Assembly: GCA_002492465.1 (NCBI GenBank)
Contig: DKYT01000007.1
Coordinates: 1 to 64,000 of the forward strand
Direction of reading: 5' to 3'
Source: Lachnospiraceae bacterium UBA7093
Lineage (GTDB): Bacteria > Bacillota > Clostridia > Lachnospirales > Lachnospiraceae
Length of the DNA stretch: 64,000 nucleotides
The notes under the pieces were generated by a model, which did no database searches, was not told the DNA's origin, and saw only the letters and a list, made by a program, of their open reading frames with translations. Shown here piece by piece: positions 7,100-13,407 of the stretch. The first letter of the stretch is position 1. Each line of letters begins with the position of its first letter. The translations under genes and the position numbers were made by a program.

Positions 7100-7330
7100 A
7101 ATCAGATCTTTCTATTTATTGCACAAATGATTGTATTTGTTCCGGGCTTTCACCTTAAAAACCCGTCAAACCTGTTAACCGACGTAAGTTTCGCATTAAA
7201 ACTTACCTAAACTTGTTGACCAATACACAATACAATCATTTGCGTGCCTTCTGTGTTTTCCCAGGCTTAGGACTGGCTACCGTTGGTAGGCTACATTACA
7301 CCGGGCGACTGCTGCCGCCCTGATCTGATT
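7100..7330. ncRNA. Candidate large structured RNA (multi-stem region)
   Basis: About 230 bp without a good reading frame fold into several consistent helices. The outer stem pairs AATCAGATC (7100-7108) with GATCTGATT (7322-7330). The second pairs CAAATGATTGTATT (7124-7137) with AATACAATCATTTG (7229-7242), extended by GCAC/GTGC after a 2-nt bulge. Inside lie CGGG/CCCG (7143-7165), GTCAA/TTGAC (7166-7170/7216-7220) and GTAAGTTT/AAACTTAC (7184-7191/7199-7206). On the 3' side are CTACC/GGTAG and GGGCG/CGCCC hairpins. Orientation is not fixed by the sequence; leftward would make it the leader of the 54-aa gene. I cannot match it to a named RNA family. Confidence 0.5.
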
Positions 7331-7344
7331 GTCACATCCTGCTA

Positions 7345-7444
7345 TTGATTACCTATTGTTACATTGCCTTATTTTTCCTTTTCTTCTATAATTTGGGTAC
7401 AGACATCTGCCAATGCCGAGTACATAAGAAAGGATGGGCTGCAT
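7345..7444 (+). promoter_or_regulatory. Promoter/leader copy 1 (duplicated 100-bp block)
   Basis: A sigma-A type promoter is visible: TTGCCT, 17 bp, TATAAT, about 60 bp before the ATG at 7445. The whole 100-bp block, from TTGATTACC to the start codon, recurs at 8400-8499 with roughly 85 percent identity. Identity extends past the -10 box into CATCTGCCAATGCCGAGTA, suggesting a shared operator or leader there. It points rightward, against the surrounding operon. Confidence 0.75.
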
Positions 7445-7666
7445 ATGTGGAAATACGAAAGTCCCATAGGTACCTTATTCATTAAGCGACTGAACGATGG
7501 GCATTATGGACTTATTTACAATGGTACTGTTTGGGAATCCTGCGATTCACCACAAGCGGAAGCTGACAACGTTTATATGCACTGTACTGGATGCTATGAT
7601 TGGGATAGATTGGATGGTCAAATTCCTAACGTACCACACGATTTAAGCGAATGGGAATCTTGCTAA
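7445..7666 (+). CDS. Small rightward phage gene, 73 aa, unknown function
   Basis: The start is ATG at 7445, with GAAAGGA upstream and its own promoter (copy 1 of the duplicated block). An in-frame ATG at 7364 lies inside the promoter and is not credible. The product is compact and aromatic (MWKYESPIGTLFIKRL, then YGLIYNGTVWESC, then CTGCYDWDRLDG), with four cysteines. No family is recognised with confidence. It is transcribed against the leftward operon and ends tail-to-tail with the zinc-ribbon gene (4-bp overlap). The separate promoter and compact size fit a lysogeny-expressed accessory gene (moron), possibly superinfection or defence related; that is inference. Confidence 0.65.
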   Translation: MWKYESPIGTLFIKRLNDGHYGLIYNGTVWESCDSPQAEADNVYMHCTGCYDWDRLDGQIPNVPHDLSEWESC

Positions 7667-8187
7667 CTCAATTCATAAGATTGAGTCGTTGCGGGATTTC
7701 CCATACGGCTTAATCTTTCCATGGTTGCCGTTACATGTCCCAACATCTGTATTCCATCATAAATCTCTCGCAAATCTTCCCCGGTAAGTCCTTTTTCTGC
7801 TTTGTCAATGCGATCATTTACCAACTTTGCATATTTCAAAGCAATCTCATTTACAATTTCCTCGAGCTTTTTCTCATCTATACTTGTCTTACCTCCTCCT
7901 ACAAACCTCATCCTCTCTCGGCTTTGAAGATGCTCCTTCATAAGTTTTTCAAACTGTTGTTGACCTGAAAGATACCATTTTCCACCAAAGTCGGTATCTT
8001 TCTTTTTTGTCTTCCCAGCGGGCGTGTGTTTAATCATATCCGTGTAATCAAAGCCACATCTATCGCAATATCTTGTTCTTAAACCTTTTACTTTTAATGC
8101 TCTTTTTCTGCATAACGGTCTTTTGCAATTGGGGCATACTAAAAATTTTTCAAACTTCATTACTTTGTTAATTTTTTTCTTTTTCAT
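7663..8187 (-). CDS. Zinc-ribbon phage protein of unknown function
   Basis: From the ATG at 8187 the protein has about 174 residues. The upstream AAAGGA at 6 nt decides this start against the ATG at 8202, which has no site. A zinc ribbon is formed by FLVCPNCKRPLC and RYCDRCGFDY. A basic stretch follows, then a helical C-terminus (LEEIVNEIALKYAKLVNDRI, EIYDGIQMLG). Zinc ribbon plus helices suggests nucleic-acid or protein binding, for example a recombination or transcription accessory. It is read in the leftward early operon downstream of the 48-aa gene and converges on the small rightward gene. Confidence 0.65.
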   Translation of the reverse strand: MKKKKINKVMKFEKFLVCPNCKRPLCRKRALKVKGLRTRYCDRCGFDYTDMIKHTPAGKTKKKDTDFGGKWYLSGQQQFEKLMKEHLQSRERMRFVGGGKTSIDEKKLEEIVNEIALKYAKLVNDRIDKAEKGLTGEDLREIYDGIQMLGHVTATMERLSRMGNPATTQSYELS

Positions 8188-8234
8188 CACATGTCCTTTC
8201 ATTGGGTAAATTTATTTTTGTTGATTGTATTGCT

Positions 8235-8381
8235 TTACACCTTTCTCATCTTCTCCTGCTCGATCTTCTGTCCGGCTAATAAGCCATCCTGAAAGGCTTT
8301 TAGGATGAGCAGTTGATAACTACTCATTTGGGAAAGCTTTTCGGCTCTTTCTTTGATTCTTTCTTTTTCTGTATCTAACAT
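8235..8381 (-). CDS. Small phage protein, 48 aa, unknown function
   Basis: ATG at 8381 has GGGAGGTG at suitable spacing, and the stop TAA is at 8235-8237. The product is one helical, charged peptide (MLDTEKERIKERAEKLSQMS, then a region ending GLLAGQKIEQEKM). No family is recognised. Its ribosome site lies only about 10 bp from the edge of promoter copy 2, so rightward transcription from that promoter starts almost back to back with this gene. Confidence 0.55.
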   Translation of the reverse strand: MLDTEKERIKERAEKLSQMSSYQLLILKAFQDGLLAGQKIEQEKMRKV

Positions 8382-8399
8382 TGATTACACCTCCCTTTG

Positions 8400-8499
8400 T
8401 TGATTACCTATTGTTTTATTGCCATATTTTTCCTTTTCTCCTATAATTTACGTACAGGCATCTGCCAATGCCGAGTATAAAGGAAAGGAGAATTTTCAT
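8400..8499 (+). promoter_or_regulatory. Promoter/leader copy 2 (duplicated 100-bp block)
   Basis: This is the second copy of the block at 7345-7444. It contains TTGCCA, 17 bp, TATAAT, then GGCATCTGCCAATGCC, where GGCAT and ATGCC can pair as a small hairpin or operator. The block ends exactly at the ATG of the 59-aa gene, as copy 1 does for the 73-aa gene, 1055 bp away. Confidence 0.75.
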
Positions 8500-8679
8500 A
8501 TGCCTACTCCTATAGATACAAACTTATTACGAAAGGCTATAAAAGAATTTCAATTTTATGCTCCACCGAGTGATGGTACACGTAGCCATCCATGTACTAT
8601 TGGGGATTTACGCAAAGTCATTGATAAAACTGCAAAATTAATGACCACCTTTGTCAATGAAATTGAAAAATCTCAATAA
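8500..8679 (+). CDS. Small rightward phage gene, 59 aa, unknown function
   Basis: ATG at 8500 has AAAGGAG upstream and the duplicated promoter copy 2. An in-frame ATG at 8419 lies inside the promoter and is rejected. The product (MPTPIDTNLLRKAIKEFQFY, then SHPCTIGDLRKVIDKTAKLM) is helical, with no known domain. It is unrelated in sequence to the 73-aa protein, although both are driven by near-identical promoters. Co-regulation of the two, independent of the leftward lytic operon, is the main inference. Confidence 0.6.
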   Translation: MPTPIDTNLLRKAIKEFQFYAPPSDGTRSHPCTIGDLRKVIDKTAKLMTTFVNEIEKSQ

Positions 8680-8684
8680 GAATC

Positions 8685-8849
8685 TCATGTTTCTGGGGTA
8701 GAATTCTCTGCTCTAGAAACGGTAATAACCCCTAAATTCTCTAACTCACTATAGCACTCATATATTTTTTCCTGTGCTTCATGCAATTCATTTAAAATTC
8801 TTTCAACTTCTCCTTGTTTAATTTCGATTCTCATTAAATATCTATTCAT
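8685..8849 (-). CDS. First gene of the leftward early operon, 54 aa
   Basis: ATG at 8849 is preceded by GAGGAGGAG about 8 nt upstream. The stop is at 8685-8687. The product is a single amphipathic helix (MNRYLMRIEIKQGEVERILN, ELHEAQEKIYECYSELENLG) likely to form a coiled coil. It stands in the position of a Cro-like gene but has no helix-turn-helix. It is the first reading frame downstream of the leftward early promoter at about 8921-8949. Confidence 0.55.
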   Translation of the reverse strand: MNRYLMRIEIKQGEVERILNELHEAQEKIYECYSELENLGVITVSRAENSTPET

Positions 8850-8918
8850 TCGTTGCTCTCCTCCTCTTTGTATTGCCTCATTATCTGCTTTTCTCTTTCC
8901 AATATCTATCTTGTGAGA

Positions 8919-8986
8919 TTATAATATACCACTATGTTGTATTTGTCAATAAAAAATTTGACTAAGTTAGATTTGTTTGCTATTAT
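8919..8986. promoter_or_regulatory. Divergent repressor/early promoter switch with operator
   Basis: Leftward: -35 TTGACA (complement of 8944-8949), 17 bp, -10 TATTAT (8921-8926). Rightward: TTGACT (8958-8963), 17 bp, TATTAT (8981-8986), driving the repressor. The two -35 boxes form an inverted repeat, GTCAA (8945-8949) and TTGAC (8958-8962), 8 bp apart, which is a good candidate operator for the XRE protein at 9009. This is the lysogeny control point of the element. Confidence 0.75.
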
Positions 8987-9008
8987 TGTTTTACAAGGAG
9001 GTGTAACA

Positions 9009-9410
9009 GTGAACAATAGAATTTTAAAAATAAGAAAAGACAACCATTTAACCCAGGATGCTTTTGCCGAAAAACTTAATTTGTCAAAAAATTTTGTTTG
9101 GATGTTAGAAAAAGGCGAACGTATTCCATCTGATAGAACTATATTAGATATTTGTCGTGAATTCGGGGTAAACGAACTTTGGCTTCGTACCGGCGAAGAA
9201 CCTATGCTTAAGACACTTTTGCCTGAGGATGAAATAGCGGCAGCTGTTTCAAATGTATTAGAAGATATCAAATGTGATAATTCCATTTATACATTGGTAA
9301 AGGAATTGCTTCTAAAATACGAAAATTTAGATCAAACTTCTAAAAAAGTTCTGGATAAATATGTTGATGATGTGTTAAAAGGGTACATAGAGAAAAGAGA
9401 AGAACAATAA
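9009..9410 (+). CDS. XRE-family phage repressor (CI-like)
   Basis: This 133-residue protein starts at GTG 9009, with AAGGAGGTG at ideal spacing; upstream in-frame ATG codons overlap the promoter. The N-terminal helix-turn-helix is clear: ILKIRKDNHLTQDAFAEKLN, then LSKNFVWMLEKGERIPS, then WLRTGEEPM, which is typical of phage repressors. The C-terminal half is helical and probably dimerises. No S24 protease domain is present, so it is not a LexA-type cleavable repressor. It is transcribed away from the leftward early genes and ends in a strong terminator. It is expected to bind the operator between the divergent promoters and keep the element silent. Confidence 0.85.
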   Translation: MNNRILKIRKDNHLTQDAFAEKLNLSKNFVWMLEKGERIPSDRTILDICREFGVNELWLRTGEEPMLKTLLPEDEIAAAVSNVLEDIKCDNSIYTLVKELLLKYENLDQTSKKVLDKYVDDVLKGYIEKREEQ

Positions 9411-9414
9411 TTCC

Positions 9415-9446
9415 AAAAGAGAGGAACTATGATTCCTCTCTTTTTT
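9415..9446 (+). terminator. Terminator after the repressor gene
   Basis: AAAAGAGAGGAA (9415-9426) and TTCCTCTCTTTT (9433-9444) form a perfect 12-bp stem with a 6-nt loop and a T run. It lies 4 bp after the repressor stop. Confidence 0.9.
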
Positions 9447-9549
9447 GTGGATTTTTCTGTTACTTACGTTTATAATTTATTTAAAACATACGCTCATTCT
9501 AAAACAAACTACTACTTATGAAAATTACAAAAGAAGGGAATTTAATCAA

Positions 9550-10242
9550 ATGAAAAAATTTTTTATTGTCTTTCCTCTCCTAGTTGGCATTTCAATGTTT
9601 TTTCTAGCATCCTGTTCAAAAGGAGTGCCCCAGACCGAATATGATGATTTGCAAAAAGAGTTAAATACTTTGCAATCTGAATACGATTCTACTATTAAAG
9701 AATACCAAAAATTATCTTCAAAAAATCAAGAATTAAATGATGCTATTAGTTCTTTGCAATCGGAATATGATTCATACAAAGAAAGAATGCAACCATACGA
9801 AAATCTTGAAGCTTCTGAAGCGGAAGCAAGACAAATTGAAGCTGATCAAGTTATTGCAGAACAAAAAGCGGCTGAGGAAGCGGCTGCTGCCGAAGCGGCT
9901 GCTCTTTTGGCAGAAGAAGAAGCTAAAGGCTACGAAACCGGTATTACATACGACGATATCGCAAGGAATCCCGATGAATACATAGGTAAGAAAGTAAAGT
10001 TTACCGGAAAAGTCATACAGCTAATTGAGGGTACTTCCTCTATTCAAATTCGTTTTGCAATAAATAAAGACTATGATCAAGTTGTTTTATGTGAATACGA
10101 TTCATCCATTGTGGAGTCTCGAGTTTTAGAAGATGATATTATCACTATATACGGACTTTCAGCCGGTACGATAAGCTATCAGTCAACACTTGGTGGGCAA
10201 ATCACCGTCCCTGCTATTGCTGTGGATCGCATTGACCAATAA
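9550..10242 (+). CDS. Prophage lipoprotein with coiled coil and C-terminal beta domain
   Basis: The start is taken at ATG 9550, where a signal peptide begins (MKKFFIVFPLLVGISMFF). It ends in a lipobox LASC, predicting lipidation and anchoring on the outer face of the membrane. Residues about 28-125 are a long coiled coil rich in Gln, Glu and Ala. The C-terminal ~95 residues (GYETGITYDDIARNPDEYIG, KKVKFTGKVIQLIEG) look like an OB-fold/tRNA-anti-like beta domain found in secreted Firmicutes proteins. Its place between repressor and terminators suggests expression from the prophage state, as a surface or superinfection-exclusion factor. That role is inference. Confidence 0.75.
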   Translation: MKKFFIVFPLLVGISMFFLASCSKGVPQTEYDDLQKELNTLQSEYDSTIKEYQKLSSKNQELNDAISSLQSEYDSYKERMQPYENLEASEAEARQIEADQVIAEQKAAEEAAAAEAAALLAEEEAKGYETGITYDDIARNPDEYIGKKVKFTGKVIQLIEGTSSIQIRFAINKDYDQVVLCEYDSSIVESRVLEDDIITIYGLSAGTISYQSTLGGQITVPAIAVDRIDQ

Positions 10243-10248
10243 TTATTT

Positions 10249-10278
10249 AAGAAAAGCCTTTATTGGCTTTTCTTTTTT
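10249..10278 (+). terminator. Terminator after the lipoprotein gene
   Basis: AAGAAAAGCC and GGCTTTTCTT pair around a 6-nt loop and are followed by a T run, 7 bp after the stop of the lipoprotein gene. Confidence 0.9.
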
Positions 10279-10318
10279 GGGAACAAACAGGAAAAATTGC
10301 TTATTTCGACTCACGTTT

Positions 10319-10453
10319 TCATGAGGAAGGTCTCTCCTGACCTTCCTTTTTCTCTACATGCCTCTTTATGATCGTATATATCTGCCTGAGAAAAATAATA
10401 TCATCGTTTTCTATCTTCTCTAAAAACTCCAGTATTTTTTCTTTATAATTCAT
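10319..10453 (-). CDS. Small helical protein, 44 aa, unknown function
   Basis: ATG at 10453 has AGGAGG 9 nt upstream, and the stop is at 10319-10321. The product (MNYKEKILEFLEKIENDDII, then FLRQIYTIIKRHVEKKEGQE) is a compact helical peptide of a kind often seen next to XRE or toxin genes in Firmicutes. A rightward terminator-like hairpin (GGAAGGTC 10325-10332 / GACCTTCC 10339-10346, then T5) lies within its 3' end. The decayed gene upstream overlaps its first codons. Confidence 0.55.
   Translation of the reverse strand: MNYKEKILEFLEKIENDDIIFLRQIYTIIKRHVEKKEGQERPSS
10325..10351 (+). terminator. Second rightward terminator-like hairpin
   Basis: GGAAGGTC and GACCTTCC form an 8-bp stem with a 6-nt loop followed by TTTTT on the plus strand. 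It is a backup terminator for the lipoprotein transcript and lies within the 3' end of the 44-aa leftward gene. Confidence 0.6.
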
Positions 10454-10720
10454 TCGTATGTACCTCCTGCAGATCAAAATTTTTCCTATGTCCAATTATG
10501 ACATATAAAAGGTCATTTTTTACATTTATGTAATAAATAGCATAGCTGGATGTAACTTTTTGCACGCCAGAGTAAAAATCAGTTACGCTTTTGGGTGTTC
10601 GAGGTTTCTTTTTTGATGCTCTATATTTTTATTTTATCTGTTTCCAGAAATAAATCAACGCCCCTGATCGGAGCTGATCTGGTAGATATGGCTGCTTTTT
10701 ATATGACTTGTACAATGCTA
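10443..10720 (-). pseudogene. Decayed leftward gene, possibly a RelE/ParE-like toxin remnant
   Basis: No intact gene is present, but stretches of coding-like sequence appear on the minus strand in shifting frames. The best is a ~60-codon frame without a start codon that reads TDFYSGVQKVTSSYAIYYIN and then LLYVIIGHRKNFD, ending at the stop 10443-10445. The strand pattern and the ending with GHRK recall the C-terminus of RelE/ParE toxins; this is a weak match by eye. A 38-bp part of it (10526-10563) recurs at 39101-39138. The rest of 10721-10870 holds nothing I can name. Confidence 0.35.
10526..10563. repeat. 38-bp dispersed repeat, copy in the prophage
   Basis: From TTATGTAATAA to TTTTTGCA this segment matches 39101-39138 at 35 of 38 positions. 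Here it lies inside the decayed gene. The match links the element with chromosomal sequence about 28.6 kb away. Confidence 0.7.
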
Positions 10721-10874
10721 TTGTAAAGTTTCTATCATCTCTTGTATGGTTTCGGCACTTGCTCTGAAAAAAGTTTGTGAAGTATTTTTATGGTACCTGC
10801 TGCCAATTCTATTTCCATGTCTGTTTTTCTTCACTAAGCTTTATGAACACATATTAAAATATTTGTTTTTCTTA

Positions 10875-10903
10875 TTGACAAATACTTTTATATGTGTTAC
10901 TGT
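10875..10903 (+). promoter_or_regulatory. Promoter of hicAB
   Basis: TTGACA (10875-10880), 17 bp, TACTGT (10898-10903) lie about 24 bp before the hicA start, with AGGAGGG close to the ATG. HicB would be expected to repress here. Confidence 0.6.
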
Positions 10904-10926
10904 AATAATGTCAGGAGGGTACACGA

Positions 10927-11124
10927 ATGAAAAGCTATTCATCACGGGAAGTTATTAAAATGCTAAAAGCGGATGGCTGGTACGAAGTAAATGTGGAGGG
11001 AAGCCACCACCAATACAAACATCCAACCAAAAAGGGACGTACAACAGTAAAGCATCCTGACAAAGACATCCCACTTAAAACGCTAAAACGCATCGAAGAA
11101 CAGTCGGGGCTAAAATTCAGATAG
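10927..11124 (+). CDS. hicA: HicA-family mRNA interferase toxin
   Basis: This 65-residue protein has the full HicA pattern: YSSREVIKMLKADGWYEVNV, then the catalytic histidine in EGSHHQYKHP, then GRTTVKHPDKDIPLKTLKRI. HicA folds as a small double-stranded-RNA-binding domain and cleaves mRNA or stalls translation when freed from HicB. Length is normal. ATG at 10927 has AGGAGGG upstream. hicB follows 43 bp downstream in the usual toxin-antitoxin order. The pair may stabilise the element in the host or act in phage defence, which is known for the family but not shown here. Confidence 0.92.
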   Translation: MKSYSSREVIKMLKADGWYEVNVEGSHHQYKHPTKKGRTTVKHPDKDIPLKTLKRIEEQSGLKFR

Positions 11125-11167
11125 CCCCGGCTCCCTCCCGGCAAACCTGATTAAGGAGGTCATTTCC

Positions 11168-11572
11168 ATGAAACAAGTAGAACGTTATTTTTATCCTGCC
11201 GTTTTCACTTATGAGCCAGGTCAAGAAATCGCTATTGATTTTCCTGATCTGAAATGCGCTACCAGCGGCGTAAATGATGATGATGCACTCTTATCCGCAA
11301 GAGAGCTTCTCGGTTGCGTCCTTTACGGACTAGAAGAAGATGCAGAAGAAATTCCTGCCCCCACCCCTTTGGCAGAAGTAGACGTACAGCCTAATGAACG
11401 TGTTGTACTAGTAGACGTATATATGCCGTCTATCCGCCAAGCACACATTAACCGTTCTGTCAATCGTACTGTAACGTTACCTGCATGGCTCAACGCCGCC
11501 GCATTAGAACACAATATTAATTTTTCACAGGTGTTGCAGGACGCTCTTAAATCTCAACTTCATTTAGGATAA
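11168..11572 (+). CDS. hicB: HicB-family antitoxin
   Basis: This 134-residue protein has an N-terminal partly degraded RNase H-like HicB domain: YPAVFTYEPGQEIAIDFPDL, then CATSGVNDDDALLSARELLG. A C-terminal ribbon-helix-helix-like segment (TVTLPAWLNAAALEHNINFS, QVLQDALKSQL) binds the operator. It neutralises HicA and represses hicAB. ATG at 11168 has AAGGAGG upstream. The transcript is closed by two strong hairpins downstream. Confidence 0.9.
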   Translation: MKQVERYFYPAVFTYEPGQEIAIDFPDLKCATSGVNDDDALLSARELLGCVLYGLEEDAEEIPAPTPLAEVDVQPNERVVLVDVYMPSIRQAHINRSVNRTVTLPAWLNAAALEHNINFSQVLQDALKSQLHLG

Positions 11573-11574
11573 GA

Positions 11575-11665
11575 GTAAGCGCATAGTTTCAGAGAACGCT
11601 TCGAAACTATGCGCTTACTAAAAATAACGCTTCCACTTTTCTATAAAGTGTAGCGTTATTTCTTC
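11575..11665. terminator. Two tandem hairpins, bidirectional terminator between hicB and the cargo operon
   Basis: The first hairpin is a perfect 16-bp stem (11575-11590 with 11603-11618, loop 12 nt). The second pairs AAATAACGCT (11622-11631) with AGCGTTATTT (11652-11661), with an inner CACTTT/AAAGTG stem and T-rich flanks on both strands. They separate convergent hicB and the leftward gene ending at 11676. Confidence 0.8.
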
Positions 11666-11675
11666 CTCAAGCTTT

Positions 11676-12155
11676 TTAAAAACTATTTTTTTTAAATAAT
11701 GATGATACTTTGACTATAAATTTGTAATACAACGGGCTGAAATCTTCCTTTAAACTATTAGTCGCAATAGAGATTGCCAATGCAATAATAGATATCGTGT
11801 CATTCCGATCATTAGATTTAAAAAAGACTATATATAACATCCCTACAACCAAATAAATGCATAAATAAATGGCGGATAATATATGAATAGCTCTTTTTCT
11901 ATTCCTCTTTTTACCTGTATCCAGCCCTGCTTTGTCAATCATTTGATCACAATAGCTGTTCAAATCTTTATTTACAAATAGGAGAACAAACGCTAATGCA
12001 ATATAATTAACTATTGCCATGACTATTAAAATAGCTTCATCTTTTTGTGTAGAGTTCCCTATGCATCCCAGCATCAATCTACCGATTCCTATTATAACGC
12101 CGGTAACAATAATAAACATAGCATTACTTTGCTTTTTCATCTTATTTTTGTGCAC
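11676..12155 (-). CDS. Multi-pass membrane protein of the cargo operon
   Basis: This 159-residue protein has about four predicted membrane segments: AMFIIVTGVIIGIGRLMLG, VMAIVNYIALAFVLLFV, ILSAIYLCIYLVVGMLYIVF, and a weaker one near TISIIALAISIATNS. Basic loops lie between. No family is recognised. It is the last gene of the four-gene leftward operon and overlaps its neighbour by 14 nt. GTG at 12155 and ATG at 12140 are both possible starts. A small membrane protein ending an operon of small soluble proteins, at the recombinase-proximal edge of a prophage, is a layout often seen for phage-encoded defence or exclusion systems. That is inference. Confidence 0.6.
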   Translation of the reverse strand: MHKNKMKKQSNAMFIIVTGVIIGIGRLMLGCIGNSTQKDEAILIVMAIVNYIALAFVLLFVNKDLNSYCDQMIDKAGLDTGKKRNRKRAIHILSAIYLCIYLVVGMLYIVFFKSNDRNDTISIIALAISIATNSLKEDFSPLYYKFIVKVSSLFKKNSF

Positions 12156-12603
12156 TGCTTTCTTTTAATAATTCAAGTAATCTTTCCAATGCACTAATAA
12201 AACTAATAATTTGATATCTAACCAGTTCCTCATCCAGATCTGAAAAATCATCCCCGCAGTTCACCGAACTTCTGTAAAATATCTGTTTGGGTGAATCATC
12301 CGTCAACACAAAATTCCCATTACTTATTGACATGTTTATATCATTAATTGTCTTATATAAAAATAATAAATTACTTTCATTATTGACTCTATATATATTT
12401 CCTACTAGTAGGTTCATAGACATATCTGTTTCGCACAAATATAAGACACATGTTATAGAATTTAGGGGTTTTAGTCTTCCGATCGTACTGATTTGTATCC
12501 TGTAATTTAAATCATCATCATTTAACTCTAACATAGAATATTCAATCTGTAATGAATCAAATATTTTCTTCATTTTCAATTTTAAATTATCATAATTTTT
12601 CAT
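12142..12603 (-). CDS. YbjN-like/chaperone-fold protein of the cargo operon
   Basis: From ATG 12603 the protein has about 153 residues; the longer frame to 12663 lacks a ribosome site and overlaps the previous gene more. The pattern of beta strands then helices (YRIQISTIGRLKPLNSITCV, LLVGNIYRVNNESNLLFLYK, TINDINMSISNGNFVLTDDS, RYQIISFISALERLLELLKE) resembles the YbjN/type III secretion chaperone fold. This is structural intuition, not a motif match. Such proteins bind partners rather than catalyse. It overlaps the genes on both sides by 14 nt, so the operon products are probably made together and may form a complex. Confidence 0.5.
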   Translation of the reverse strand: MKNYDNLKLKMKKIFDSLQIEYSMLELNDDDLNYRIQISTIGRLKPLNSITCVLYLCETDMSMNLLVGNIYRVNNESNLLFLYKTINDINMSISNGNFVLTDDSPKQIFYRSSVNCGDDFSDLDEELVRYQIISFISALERLLELLKESSAQK

Positions 12604-12820
12604 ACTCTTCACCATAAAAATAATTACGTACTTTTTCCAAAATATCAATATTTTGATCATCAAACAGTAGAACTCTTACCACCTGCTTATCAATGCTAAA
12701 CCTCGCATATTCGTTTTGATATATAGACGTTCTGGCATTTTTTAGCACCTTATTCAAATGAAATTTATGTACCATATCATTAGGATCTGATGGTAAATGA
12801 AAAACATATCTTTTACTCAT
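12590..12820 (-). CDS. Small protein of the cargo operon, 76 aa
   Basis: ATG at 12820 has AGGAGG 8 nt upstream, better than the ATG at 12826, where the site is only 2 nt away. The product (MSKRYVFHLPSDPNDMVHKF, then IDKQVVRVLLFDDQNIDILE) is a small alpha/beta protein with no family I can name. Its neighbours overlap it on both ends, as in a tightly coupled operon. Confidence 0.55.
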   Translation of the reverse strand: MSKRYVFHLPSDPNDMVHKFHLNKVLKNARTSIYQNEYARFSIDKQVVRVLLFDDQNIDILEKVRNYFYGEEYEKL

Positions 12821-13130
12821 TTTCATTACCTCCTGATTCCAAGTACCGGCTATAAATATCTGTTACATCCAAAAAGCTATGAATAAGTTTGACAGTTAAG
12901 TTACTCGGATAGCACTTCCTAAATTCATCAACAATATCCTTATCATGCTGTGGCATTCCATTATATTTTTCCAATAATTCTAAAACTTGAAACATATCAG
13001 CCTGGGTGTTCTCCGCGCAAAACTTACTAATTATTTTTCTGTCTTTCTTTTCCCGCTCGGCTTTTGCTTTCTCAATCTCTGCCCAATCCGCTTCTGATTC
13101 TTGAAATTGTCTCTCTAAATTTTCATCCAT
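12813..13130 (-). CDS. First gene of the cargo operon, charged helical protein, 105 aa
   Basis: ATG at 13130 has AAGGGA upstream. The N-terminus is a highly charged coiled-coil-like helix (MDENLERQFQESEADWAEIE, KAKAEREKKDRK), followed by a helical domain (ADMFQVLELLEKYNGMPQHD). No known domain is recognised. It is preceded by a good leftward promoter (13162-13190) with a palindromic operator candidate, so it is the head of the four-gene unit that runs to 11676. Confidence 0.55.
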   Translation of the reverse strand: MDENLERQFQESEADWAEIEKAKAEREKKDRKIISKFCAENTQADMFQVLELLEKYNGMPQHDKDIVDEFRKCYPSNLTVKLIHSFLDVTDIYSRYLESGGNENE

Positions 13131-13161
13131 TGTGCTCTATTTCCCTTTGAATTTGTAATTT

Positions 13162-13218
13162 ATTATAACATATACACAAAACAATGTCTATCTCAATAAC
13201 CCTGTTTTGTACAAAACA
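13162..13218 (-). promoter_or_regulatory. Promoter and palindromic operator of the cargo operon
   Basis: Leftward -35 TAGACA (complement of 13185-13190), 17 bp, -10 TATAAT (complement of 13162-13167). A perfect 16-bp palindrome TGTTTTGTACAAAACA lies at 13203-13218, just upstream. Its half-site ACAAAACA is repeated at 13176-13183 inside the promoter spacer. A dedicated repressor is implied; it could be a product of the operon or the XRE repressor. Confidence 0.6.
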
Positions 13219-13266
13219 ACGATGCCTTAGTTCATTATATACCATTAATTACCAAATTACTATACA

Positions 13267-13343
13267 GAACGTATATTTGTATTATATTACGTTCGCTTTG
13301 CTCTTCAATAGCCCTTGACTGCAAATTCATTTCATTGTATCAT
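13267..13343 (+). promoter_or_regulatory. Recombinase promoter with upstream inverted repeat
   Basis: TTGACT (13315-13320), 17 bp, TATCAT (13338-13343) form a vegetative-type promoter about 65 bp before the recombinase ATG. Upstream, GAACGTA (13267-13273) and TACGTTC (13288-13294) form an inverted repeat with AT-rich centre, a possible regulator site. Confidence 0.55.
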
Positions 13344-13407
13344 AAACCAACAATATTCAATTCAAACTGTTTCTATCGTTATCATGTCAATACGGAAGGA
13401 TAACACT

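Noticed and set aside
7364..7444. N-terminal extension of the 73-aa gene (start at 7364), and the same at 8419 for the 59-aa gene
   Set aside because: The extensions overlap the -10 boxes of the duplicated promoter and look alike only because the promoters are repeats.
8934..9008. Longer N-terminus for the phage repressor
   Set aside because: It would cover the operator and both promoters; GTG 9009 has an ideal ribosome site and starts at the HTH domain.
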